Assembly (NCBI GenBank): GCA_018066005.1
Contig: JAGHSG010000083.1
Coordinates: forward strand, 1 to 5,354
DNA length: 5,354 bases
From: Bacteroidales bacterium
GTDB taxonomy: Bacteria; Bacteroidota; Bacteroidia; Bacteroidales; Paludibacteraceae
Direction of reading: 5' to 3'
Positions 1 to 5,354 of the stretch are shown piece after piece. The position numbers were made by a program, and so were the translations under genes. How positions within the stretch are numbered: the first letter of the stretch is position 1; every line of letters begins with the position of its first letter. The notes under the pieces are model-generated. The model was not told where the DNA came from. It did no database searches and saw only the letters and a program-made list of their open reading frames with translations.

Positions 1-53
1 AACGTTTGTTCTTTACACTTAGTGTGGCAATCATGATGCTATCGGTATATGCC
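1..53 (+). other. Sec signal peptide coding region (5' truncated)
   Basis: The codons read R-L-F-F-T-L-S-V-A-I-M-M-L-S-V-Y-A followed by Q-S. This is a basic residue, a hydrophobic core, and an A-x-A-like cleavage site (V-Y-A|Q). The incomplete codon at 1-2 ends in AA, compatible with Lys, so an N-terminus of the form M-K-R-L is plausible (inference). The ATG codons at 33 and 36 would leave almost no hydrophobic core and are poor start candidates. Confidence 0.75.
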
Positions 54-3000
54 CAATCGACATATACGATTTCATCGGTTGACCAATTGGTAGCATTGGC
101 GGACAATAACGATGCGCAAAATGGTTACGCAGGTGCTACGATTACATTGACTGCCGATTTGGACTTGGAAGGCGCACTCTTCCGTCCGATTGGTTCGGCT
201 CAGTATCCTTTCCAAGGAACGTTTGAAGGCAACAACCACGTTATCTTTGGATTAGGTAAGTTACGGGGTACAGATGGTGTCGGCTTATTTGGTACGATTG
301 GTGCCAATGGTCAAGTCTCCCATCTGGGTATAGGTTTCGGTCAAATATTAGCATCCGGGAAACGCCGTGTAGGTTCTTTGGCGGGTGTTAACAACGGTGC
401 TATTGCGTCCTGCTGGTCGATGGCTGAGATTCAAGTTGCCGGTTCAGTAGTCGGTGGCTTGGTCGGTGAGAACACCGGTACGATGACCAATGTGTATTGT
501 GTAGGCTTAATCTTGCAGGCAAAGGATACCATTGGTGTCTTAGTCGGACGGAACAGCGGTAAGATAACCAATGCTTATACTGCAGGTTATGCACGCAATG
601 GAAATGCTTTTGTGGGAATAGATGCCGGAGGCACGTACGTACAATGTTACACCGACCGCCAACTCTATTACCAAGAGCCCGGGTATGTAGGACTGGGCAT
701 GCAACCGCTGGATAACACAACGTTACTCTTCTCGTTGTTCGCGGGCAATAGTGCTTGGGTTAATAACGACGGTCTGTATCCCATGTTAGCAGGTTTTGAG
801 TCCACGGATGCAGCCAAGTTGTCTGTTGCGCCCATGCTGGTAGCAACTGCCACTAAACAACCTGTCCCGCACGCAGATGACTTGTTCGGAGAGGTTGCCT
901 TATCCACGCTCAATGGCGTGTCTTGGGCTTGCTTAGAGGATTATGGAAAAGATTATATCCACATCTCAGGCAATAAGGCAACTGTGACTGCTCCTTGTGA
1001 TGAATTGGATGTGCTCTTGAAGGTCACGCTCAATGATGTCATGTTTATTCGCTTTACTCATCCGCGTCGAGTAGAGGATTTCCTGCCGGGCACTTTCTCG
1101 CCTAAGAGCGAAGCTCCTAAAGGATGGTGTCTTGGGTCTGCTTTCTATGTATCAACATATATGGAGGCCACCAACCCAACCGAAGGTTCTACACCGAATA
1201 ACTACCACATACAAGTCGTTATGGACTCTATCACGGCAGCGGGCGATACTATACCCCTTGATACGCTGTTAGCTGATGCCTCGTTAAGTGAATTCCAAAC
1301 GTGGATGAATACGGCTATTATCACGGTGAATTATTCGGGAAAGTATTATATCCATCGTTATGTGCATGACGAGGGCTGTATCAAAGATTGGAGGGAGTCA
1401 CCGACCGGTTATGCGTATGTGGCGTATGGCATTTTTGATCCGGGCTCGATTGTCACGGTAGATACAATCGAGTATAAGGCATCCTTCACGGTCAATGCTA
1501 TGAATAAGGAAGAAGCGGTCGGCGGTGATGGCGATATCCATTATGAATGGTATATGACGGATGTGAAGCAGAAAACAATAACTAAATTAGTGGGCTATGA
1601 TGAAGCTTCTTTGATGGGGTACGTTGTTACCATCCCGGGTGAGTATATATTCACACGTTCTGCGTATGATAATACCTGTCAATCCATACCGGATGGCGCA
1701 AATGGATACTACCATTTGATATTGCGTGAGCCGTTTGACCCGGGTGAGGTAATCAATCAAGAACCCGATCCTATCTTGTGCTGCAATGTGGAAGATGCTT
1801 ACGTCTTAACCATAGGTGCAACGCCTGCTAAGGGTGGTACGGGAGTGTATATGTACCAATGGTACATGGTGCAGAATACAGATACTACGCTTATTGAGGG
1901 AGCCACAGGGCAGACATTGGATTTGTCAACCCTTGAGGGATTGTTGGTTGCCGGCAATACATACTTGTTTGTTCGTAAAGCCAAGGACGACTACGATAAA
2001 ACAGCGTGGACGTTGAGCCGTTACTCGCAATCTGTACAAATCTTCCCGCCATTCGGAACGGGGCGGATAGAAAACAAAACGTTAGAAGATTTCTGCGTCA
2101 TGGATGGAGCTACGGCTGCTATTCAGGTAACGGTTATGTCGTTAAAAGAACCGGAAGGTGTGGGTCAGTTTGCATACAGATGGTTGCGCTGTGAAGTAGG
2201 TGGAACAGATACAACAGTGGTAGGTACGAATATGTTCTTGGATGTCACCTTCCCCTCGTCAGATATTACATTAGGCAAAACCTATGTATATATTCGTGAG
2301 GTGCGTAATGCTACATGTGGTAGCGATTGGGTCCCCTCTGAAGGTGCCGTATATCAAACCTATACCGCCAATGAGCATATAGATTCTACATTAGTCATCT
2401 GTGAAACGGATTTACCCTTGATGGTGATGTATCCGGATCCGGTGGGAGGCCCCTTCTTCCATAACTTTACCGAAGATGGTGAGTCCTATACCTTCCGTGA
2501 TTTGACACAGGGTTATCAATGCTATCCTACGATGACGATGACTATTGAGACGAAGGATGCCCCTGCTATCAAGGTGGATGAATTGGCTCTTTTATGTCAG
2601 GACGAAGGAACGATTACTATCTATTACGAAGTTCTGAAGGGATGTCCTGATTCGTTCTATATTGAATTGTCTCCCTCGTTGTCGCGTTACTTTGATAACA
2701 AGAAACACATTGAAGGTGTCATTGAGAACCCTGTATGTGAAGGAGAAACGGGAGCCATTGTCCTACGCGATGTGAAACGAATAGGAATGGGTACTAACTA
2801 TATGTACGTACAAGTGGGAGCGCGCGCAGGCTCTTCTAACGACTATGTCTGCTTCAGTATGATGCAGTATATGGAGTTGGAGGTTAACTTAGGTGGCTAT
2901 GTATATCCCAAGTTCAATAAAGTATTGATTGTGGATAATGCACCGGATAATCCGGACCGCTTGTCGTTCGTGGCTTATCAGTGGTATAAGAACGGTGTTC

Positions 3001-3263
3001 GGCAGGACGGACAGACAGGACAGTACTACGAGGAGGACGGACGAATCCTAAATGGTACGTACTATGTCGAACTGACTGCCAACGAAAACGGTACATTAGT
3101 TAGTTACAAGAGTTGTGAAATTCAAATGCCCAACGAACCCGTACAAAGGGCTGCCGGTGACAATGAATCTGTGGCACCGCGTCTGGTTATCAACAATAAC
3201 CGCGTTGTGGTTGTGATGGGTGATGGACAACAAAAGGATATGTTAGGGAGGACCGTGAAATGA
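1..3263 (+). CDS. Large secreted modular surface protein with GLUG and Ig/PKD-like repeats (5' partial)
   Basis: Probable exported cell-surface adhesin-like protein; no enzyme motif is visible. Residues are numbered from the TTG at position 6. The frame stays open to the left edge (Arg-Leu precede FFTLSV), so the real start lies a few codons upstream. Residues 1-16 are the hydrophobic end of a signal peptide with a likely SPase I site, SVYA|QS. Modules in order: N-terminal region with GTFEGNNHVIFGL (71-83); four GLUG repeats (92-194); a linker; about four Ig/PKD-like repeats (about 359-786); a short CETDLP module (799-848); a module starting LLCQDEGTI (862-960); a module with KVLIVDN and YQWYKNG (972-1040); and a tail ending KDMLGRTVK. 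This order is familiar from large Bacteroidales surface proteins. The stop overlaps the start of the downstream barrel-OmpA gene, so the two are probably co-translated. The promoter is outside the window. Adhesion is inferred from architecture only; the ligand is unknown. Confidence 0.85.
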   Translation, partial: RLFFTLSVAIMMLSVYAQSTYTISSVDQLVALADNNDAQNGYAGATITLTADLDLEGALFRPIGSAQYPFQGTFEGNNHVIFGLGKLRGTDGVGLFGTIGANGQVSHLGIGFGQILASGKRRVGSLAGVNNGAIASCWSMAEIQVAGSVVGGLVGENTGTMTNVYCVGLILQAKDTIGVLVGRNSGKITNAYTAGYARNGNAFVGIDAGGTYVQCYTDRQLYYQEPGYVGLGMQPLDNTTLLFSLFAGNSAWVNNDGLYPMLAGFESTDAAKLSVAPMLVATATKQPVPHADDLFGEVALSTLNGVSWACLEDYGKDYIHISGNKATVTAPCDELDVLLKVTLNDVMFIRFTHPRRVEDFLPGTFSPKSEAPKGWCLGSAFYVSTYMEATNPTEGSTPNNYHIQVVMDSITAAGDTIPLDTLLADASLSEFQTWMNTAIITVNYSGKYYIHRYVHDEGCIKDWRESPTGYAYVAYGIFDPGSIVTVDTIEYKASFTVNAMNKEEAVGGDGDIHYEWYMTDVKQKTITKLVGYDEASLMGYVVTIPGEYIFTRSAYDNTCQSIPDGANGYYHLILREPFDPGEVINQEPDPILCCNVEDAYVLTIGATPAKGGTGVYMYQWYMVQNTDTTLIEGATGQTLDLSTLEGLLVAGNTYLFVRKAKDDYDKTAWTLSRYSQSVQIFPPFGTGRIENKTLEDFCVMDGATAAIQVTVMSLKEPEGVGQFAYRWLRCEVGGTDTTVVGTNMFLDVTFPSSDITLGKTYVYIREVRNATCGSDWVPSEGAVYQTYTANEHIDSTLVICETDLPLMVMYPDPVGGPFFHNFTEDGESYTFRDLTQGYQCYPTMTMTIETKDAPAIKVDELALLCQDEGTITIYYEVLKGCPDSFYIELSPSLSRYFDNKKHIEGVIENPVCEGETGAIVLRDVKRIGMGTNYMYVQVGARAGSSNDYVCFSMMQYMELEVNLGGYVYPKFNKVLIVDNAPDNPDRLSFVAYQWYKNGVRQDGQTGQYYEEDGRILNGTYYVELTANENGTLVSYKSCEIQMPNEPVQRAAGDNESVAPRLVINNNRVVVVMGDGQQKDMLGRTVK
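279..587 (+). repeat. Four tandem GLUG-type protein repeats
   Basis: Four copies of a V/I-G-x-L/F-x-G-x-x-x-G-x-I/V/M-x-x-x-x pattern begin at residues 92 (VGLFGTIG), 122 (VGSLAGVNNG), 149 (VGGLVGENTG) and 176 (IGVLVGRNSG), at spacings of 30, 27 and 27 residues. Copies 2-4 continue into IASCWS, MTNVYC and ITNAYT. This is the GLUG motif known from secreted bacterial surface proteins and IgA-peptidase-like proteins, where such repeats are thought to form beta-helical rungs. The repeat is visible in the protein but diverged in DNA, so it is an old duplication. Confidence 0.85.
1080..2363 (+). repeat. About four tandem Ig/PKD-like protein repeats
   Basis: Units begin with a short F-x-x-G element: FLPGTF (residue 359), FDPGSI (477), FDPGEV (577) and FGTGRI (683), so unit length is about 118, 100, 106 and 104 residues. 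Units 2-4 carry a G-rich turn and an aromatic core strand (YEWYMT 513, YQWYMV 617, YRWLRC 724). The end of each unit has a Y-x-F/I/H-x-R strand and then a loop that often reads C-x-x-D-W-x-x-S (CIKDWRES 458, CGSDWVPS 771, degenerate at 558 and 665). Unit 1 lacks a clear YxW strand. The alignment is by eye. The fold is inferred to be immunoglobulin/PKD-like from the Y-x-W core and the beta-strand alternation. Confidence 0.65.
2400..3125 (+). other. C-terminal modules of the surface protein (CETDLP, LCQDEG and YQWYKNG segments)
   Basis: Residues 799-848 run from CETDLP to GYQCYPTMTMTIET. This resembles the C-E-x-x-L-P ... G-C-D-S-x-x-T-L-x-L-x-V module repeated in many Bacteroidota surface proteins, here with the usual GCDS replaced by YQCYP. 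Residues 862-960 start LLCQDEGTI and end in MELEVNLGG. Residues 966-1040 contain KVLIVDN, YQWYKNG, GQTGQYYEEDG, NGTYYVEL and YKSCEI. From memory, this last combination commonly sits just before the C-terminus of large Bacteroidales extracellular proteins. It is probably a further pair of beta-sandwich domains. Confidence 0.55.
3174..3260 (+). other. Short T9SS-like C-terminal tail (tentative)
   Basis: The last 29 residues (1057-1085) start APRLVINNNR, continue as a VVVV strand, then a turn MGDGQQ, and end DMLGRTVK. This resembles the last two motifs of type IX secretion C-terminal domains, in which a strand is followed by a Y/x-D-x-x-G-R/K-x-V-x ending. It is shorter than a full CTD of about 70-80 residues and lacks a clear upstream P-N-P motif. 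It may instead be the abbreviated C-terminal motif found on many Bacteroidales secreted proteins. Confidence 0.4.
3245..3252 (+). promoter_or_regulatory. Strong Shine-Dalgarno inside the end of the upstream gene
   Basis: AGGGAGGA lies 7 bases before the ATG at 3260 and within the Leu-Gly-Arg codons of the upstream reading frame. Bacteroidota genes generally lack strong Shine-Dalgarno sequences, so such a purine-rich site at this spacing is notable. It supports the ATG at 3260 as the start. With the ATGA overlap it suggests re-initiation or coupled translation. Confidence 0.65.
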
Positions 3264-4861
3264 AAAAAGTAATGCTTACATTGACTGCGTTGATAACAAC
3301 GCTTACATTAGTTGCTTCTCATTACCCCGATTCGGTTAAATTGGCAAGTGCCCAAGAACCGCGTATCGAAAACGGATGGAACTTTGAGTTCTTAGGTGGC
3401 ATAGGCGTGTCGCAAATCGCTTATCAGCATTGGGGACAGTCTGCCGCTAATGACCATATTAACAACCATATCAGTTTCCCTGCTTACACGGCAGGGCTGG
3501 GATTGAACTGCTATTTTACACCATGGTTTGGTATAGGTACGGGTGTGCGTTATTCGTCCTATCGAACCAAGGCTGAGTTCCGCAATGCGTGGACGTATAG
3601 CGGTGTAGATTATTATGGACATGCTTATAACCAAAAACTATCACCGGAAGATTTAGGTGAAAAGCAGGAAATGACGTTCATAGAGATTCCATTGCTGTTA
3701 CGTTTCCAACATCGTCCTGTAGATAGCAAGGTTGGCTTTACAAGTGCTATTGGTGCATTGTTAGGCATACCTATGTCGATGAACTATAAGTCGTTGTCCG
3801 ATGATGGTCTGCTGCGTAACGAGGTGTATTATCCTGAATTGGACGCAACGTTACGCAATATACCTACCGTGATTGAAAACGGTCATGTACCCTCATACAA
3901 CCGCTCTATGCCGATGTCTGACCTGTCAACAATCAACTGGGCGGCACATGCCAAGATTGGTGTGCTCTTCCACTTGCAACAACGTGTCTATTTGGGTTTG
4001 TCAGCGTATGTGACGTATTATATCAACGATGTGGTGAAAGAAAAATCACGGCATCCGCTGGGCTTCTCCAATTGCTTGCCCGCAGGGGAATATATGGGTT
4101 CGACGCTGTATAACAATGCGTATTCGTCCTTGTTAGCAACGGATGTTGTACGCTCCGTACACCCTTGGCAAGCCGGCTTGGAACTGTCCTTGTCTATTGA
4201 TGCCAGCCGTACCCGTGCACAACGCGAATATGACCGTCAGCAACGCCTCTTAAAACGTCAACAAAGAGCACAAGAAAAAGAGGAAGAACCTATCCAGCAA
4301 GAAGTGGAAGTGAAGGAAGAAGAACTTGAATCACTTAAGGAGCAACATTGCGACCAGAACCGTCAGGAGATACTTCGCTTAGCTGCTGAATGTGGCATTG
4401 ACTTGGCTGAATTGGCAAATGTGCAAACACAAACGATTATTGTGCATGACACCGTTTTTGTGCCTACTATCGTAGAGCGTGAGAAGACTTTGGACGAGGC
4501 AACACAAGAACTGAATAAGGTGCTTGATAACTATATTATCTTCTTCCACTTTGACCAGACAGAACCTATTCTGGAGCCGGAGGATATATTGGATAATGTG
4601 GCTAATGTACTCAAAGCGCATCCGACTATGCGTGTCTATGTCACCGGTCATACATGTAGCATTGGTTCTACGGTTTACAATGCCAATTTGTCTCTGCGGC
4701 GTGCCCATGCGGTTGCTGATCGCCTACATGCGTTAGGGGTTCCCAATGAGCAGATGATTATTCGTTCAGTTGGTGCCAATGAACCACTCAAGACCGAAGG
4801 TTCTCATTCTATGACCAAAGACCGTCGTGTAGAGATTGTTCCCCTGCAAAGCAAGTACTGA
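3260..4861 (+). CDS. Outer-membrane beta-barrel protein with C-terminal OmpA-like peptidoglycan-binding domain
   Basis: Outer-membrane protein that probably links the outer membrane to peptidoglycan and partners the large surface protein encoded just upstream. It has 533 residues. A signal peptide (MKKVMLTLTALITTLTLVAS) may be cut after residue 20 or at ASA|Q (31). Residues about 40-313 show alternating strands typical of an OMP beta-barrel (FEFLGGIGVSQIAY, AGLGLNCYFTPWFGIGTGVRY, FIEIPLLLRF, WAAHAKIGVLF, VYLGLSAYVTYY, WQAGLELSLSI) with long polar loops. Residues about 315-372 are a highly charged Q/E/R/K coiled-coil linker. Residues about 421-528 are the OmpA domain, with FFHFDQ (428-433), VTGHTCSIGS (461-470), NLSLRRAHAVADRL (476-489) and KDRRVEIV (520-527). 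The ligand-binding Arg region is kept, but the Asp after GHT is Cys466. The start has a strong Shine-Dalgarno and a 4-base overlap with the upstream stop. A terminator follows 10 bases after the stop, so this is the last gene of its operon. Confidence 0.9.
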   Translation: MKKVMLTLTALITTLTLVASHYPDSVKLASAQEPRIENGWNFEFLGGIGVSQIAYQHWGQSAANDHINNHISFPAYTAGLGLNCYFTPWFGIGTGVRYSSYRTKAEFRNAWTYSGVDYYGHAYNQKLSPEDLGEKQEMTFIEIPLLLRFQHRPVDSKVGFTSAIGALLGIPMSMNYKSLSDDGLLRNEVYYPELDATLRNIPTVIENGHVPSYNRSMPMSDLSTINWAAHAKIGVLFHLQQRVYLGLSAYVTYYINDVVKEKSRHPLGFSNCLPAGEYMGSTLYNNAYSSLLATDVVRSVHPWQAGLELSLSIDASRTRAQREYDRQQRLLKRQQRAQEKEEEPIQQEVEVKEEELESLKEQHCDQNRQEILRLAAECGIDLAELANVQTQTIIVHDTVFVPTIVEREKTLDEATQELNKVLDNYIIFFHFDQTEPILEPEDILDNVANVLKAHPTMRVYVTGHTCSIGSTVYNANLSLRRAHAVADRLHALGVPNEQMIIRSVGANEPLKTEGSHSMTKDRRVEIVPLQSKY

Positions 4862-4870
4862 TTAACCATT

Positions 4871-4902
4871 AAAAAAATCGTCCTTCGGGGCGATTTTTTT
4901 TT
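4871..4902 (+). terminator. Rho-independent terminator with UUCG tetraloop
   Basis: A 13-bp stem pairs 4871-4883 with 4888-4900 around a TTCG loop (4884-4887) closed by C-G. The stem includes one G-T wobble (4881/4890), and the outer seven pairs are A-T. The right arm runs into nine T residues (4894-4902). It lies 10 bases after the stop of the OmpA-like gene. The left arm starts with seven A residues, so the element could also work on the opposite strand, but no minus-strand gene was seen to need it. Confidence 0.92.
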
Positions 4903-4908
4903 GTTAGA

Positions 4909-4940
4909 TTTGCTTATTTCAAAAAAAAGTTGTACTTTTG
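4909..4940 (+). promoter_or_regulatory. Bacteroidota-type promoter (-33 TTTG, -7 TACTTTTG)
   Basis: TTTG at 4909-4912 is followed after 20 bases by TACTTTTG at 4933-4940, an exact match to the TAnnTTTG -7 element used by the Bacteroidota primary sigma factor. A run of A residues (4921-4928) lies in the spacer. Transcription would be expected to start around 4944-4948. That gives a leader of only about 25 bases to the ATG at 4970, or about 12 to the ATG at 4958. The site lies directly after the upstream terminator and so defines an independent transcription unit. Confidence 0.8.
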
Positions 4941-4969
4941 CACCACAATTGCAATAAATGTTTAATACC

Positions 4970-5354
4970 ATGAAACAATTTGTGCATATATTTATTTCTT
5001 TTTTGGCACTTTCCTTGCTGTCTTGTACGCGTCCATCTACCACTCAATTCGTGATTGGAGTCAGCCAATGCTCTGATGATGAGTGGCGTAGAAATATGAA
5101 TAGCGAAATGGATCGCGAACTGATTTTCCATCAGGAGTTAAGCCTACGTTTCCGTCACGCGCAAGATAATAGTCAATTACAATGTGCCCAAATTGATTCT
5201 TTTATTGCGGAGGGAGTGGATTTGTTGGTTATCTGCCCTAATGAAGCGGAAGAAGTCAAACCTGCTGTCAGCCGTGCTTACGATGCCGGTATTCCTGTTA
5301 TCATATCCGACAGACATGTTACCGGAGAAAAATATACGGCTTTTGTTGGAGGAG
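4970..5354 (+). CDS. Periplasmic sugar-binding-type sensor or lipoprotein, N-terminal part (3' partial)
   Basis: 128 codons are visible before the right edge. Residues 1-19 are a lipoprotein-like signal (basic start, hydrophobic core, lipobox LLSC with Cys19). From residue 27 the sequence matches the ribose-binding-protein-like fold (Peripla_BP_4 class): strand FVIGVSQCSDDEWRRNM (27-43), helix, strand LRFRHAQD (59-66), helix QIDSFIAEGVDLLVICPNEA (74-93), helix AVSRAYDAGIPVIISDR (99-115), then KYTAFVGG. From family knowledge, the SQCSDDEWR, PNEA and GIPV-DR pattern is typical of the sensor domain of Bacteroidales hybrid two-component proteins (histidine kinase plus response regulator in one chain) that sense sugars. 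A stand-alone sugar-binding lipoprotein or an AraC-fused sensor cannot be excluded because the C-terminus is missing. It is not a LacI regulator, as it has an export signal and no N-terminal helix-turn-helix. The ATG at 4958 would add MFNT; 4970 is preferred because it gives a typical M-K signal and a longer leader. No Shine-Dalgarno is visible. Confidence 0.75.
   Translation, partial: MKQFVHIFISFLALSLLSCTRPSTTQFVIGVSQCSDDEWRRNMNSEMDRELIFHQELSLRFRHAQDNSQLQCAQIDSFIAEGVDLLVICPNEAEEVKPAVSRAYDAGIPVIISDRHVTGEKYTAFVGG

Noticed and set aside
6..8. TTG at position 6 as the true start of the large gene
   Set aside because: The frame is open to the left edge with Arg-Leu before FFTLSV, which fits a signal peptide starting a few codons upstream.
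242..249. TATCTTTG, a match to the -7 promoter element inside the large gene
   Set aside because: An 8-base degenerate match within coding sequence, with no gene start nearby for it to serve; probably chance.
635..642. GTACGTAC palindrome, also present at 2804-2811
   Set aside because: Two copies of a short palindrome in coding sequence with different context; no spacing or flanking pattern to suggest a protein-binding site.
400..720. Minus-strand open frames inside the large gene (also 668-913, 1799-1984, 2914-3096)
   Set aside because: They lie wholly within a well-supported coding region, have low-complexity His/Arg/Ser-rich or otherwise unrecognisable products, and lack a promoter or ribosome binding site.
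3000..3048. GGACGGACAGACAGGACAG-like purine-rich, repetitive-looking stretch
   Set aside because: Explained by Asp/Gly/Gln-rich coding (RQDGQTGQYYEEDGR) in a conserved module; not a true tandem DNA repeat.
4379..4708. Minus-strand open frame opposite the OmpA domain, and a + strand frame at 4524-4736
   Set aside because: Both are shadows of the conserved OmpA domain, with no recognisable protein features.
4804..5131. Two minus-strand open frames across the intergenic gap
   Set aside because: They run through the terminator and promoter and oppose the recognisable sugar-binding-type coding frame on the + strand.
4970..5354. LacI-family transcriptional repressor
   Set aside because: The binding domain is preceded by a signal peptide with lipobox, not by a LacI helix-turn-helix.

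Overview
The window looks like chromosomal DNA of a member of the Bacteroidota, most likely order Bacteroidales (gut or oral type). Three signs support this. A Bacteroidota-type promoter (TTTG, 20-base spacer, TACTTTTG) lies in the only intergenic gap. The first gene has the modular GLUG / Ig-like architecture and short C-terminal motif typical of large Bacteroidales surface proteins. The third gene begins with a periplasmic sugar-binding domain of the type found on Bacteroidales hybrid sensor proteins. I cannot name genus or species.

Layout, all on the + strand. Positions 1-3263 hold a large secreted modular protein of about 1085 visible residues. It is open at the left edge and lacks only its first few signal-peptide codons. 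It consists of a signal peptide, four GLUG repeats, about four Ig/PKD-like repeats, a CETDLP-type module, a long C-terminal module containing YQWYKNG, and a short basic C-terminal tail. The next gene (3260-4861) overlaps it by four bases (ATGA) and has a strong Shine-Dalgarno sequence inside the end of the first gene. It encodes a 533-residue outer-membrane protein: a beta-barrel, a charged coiled-coil linker, and an OmpA-family peptidoglycan-binding domain. A strong UUCG-loop terminator (4871-4902) closes this two-gene unit. A new promoter (4909-4940) then drives a third gene that runs off the right edge. It has a lipoprotein-like signal followed by the start of a ribose-binding-protein-like (Peripla_BP_4 type) domain, probably the sensor part of a hybrid two-component system or a related sugar sensor.

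Working together (inference): the first two genes look like a surface adhesin-like protein and its co-made outer-membrane partner, which could hold the surface complex to the peptidoglycan. The third gene is a separate transcription unit concerned with sensing a small molecule, probably a sugar. No mobile element, CRISPR array, tRNA or rRNA gene was seen. The most unusual points are the tight coupling of the adhesin and barrel-OmpA genes, the divergent repeat family in the large protein, and a Cys in place of the usual ligand-binding Asp in the OmpA domain.
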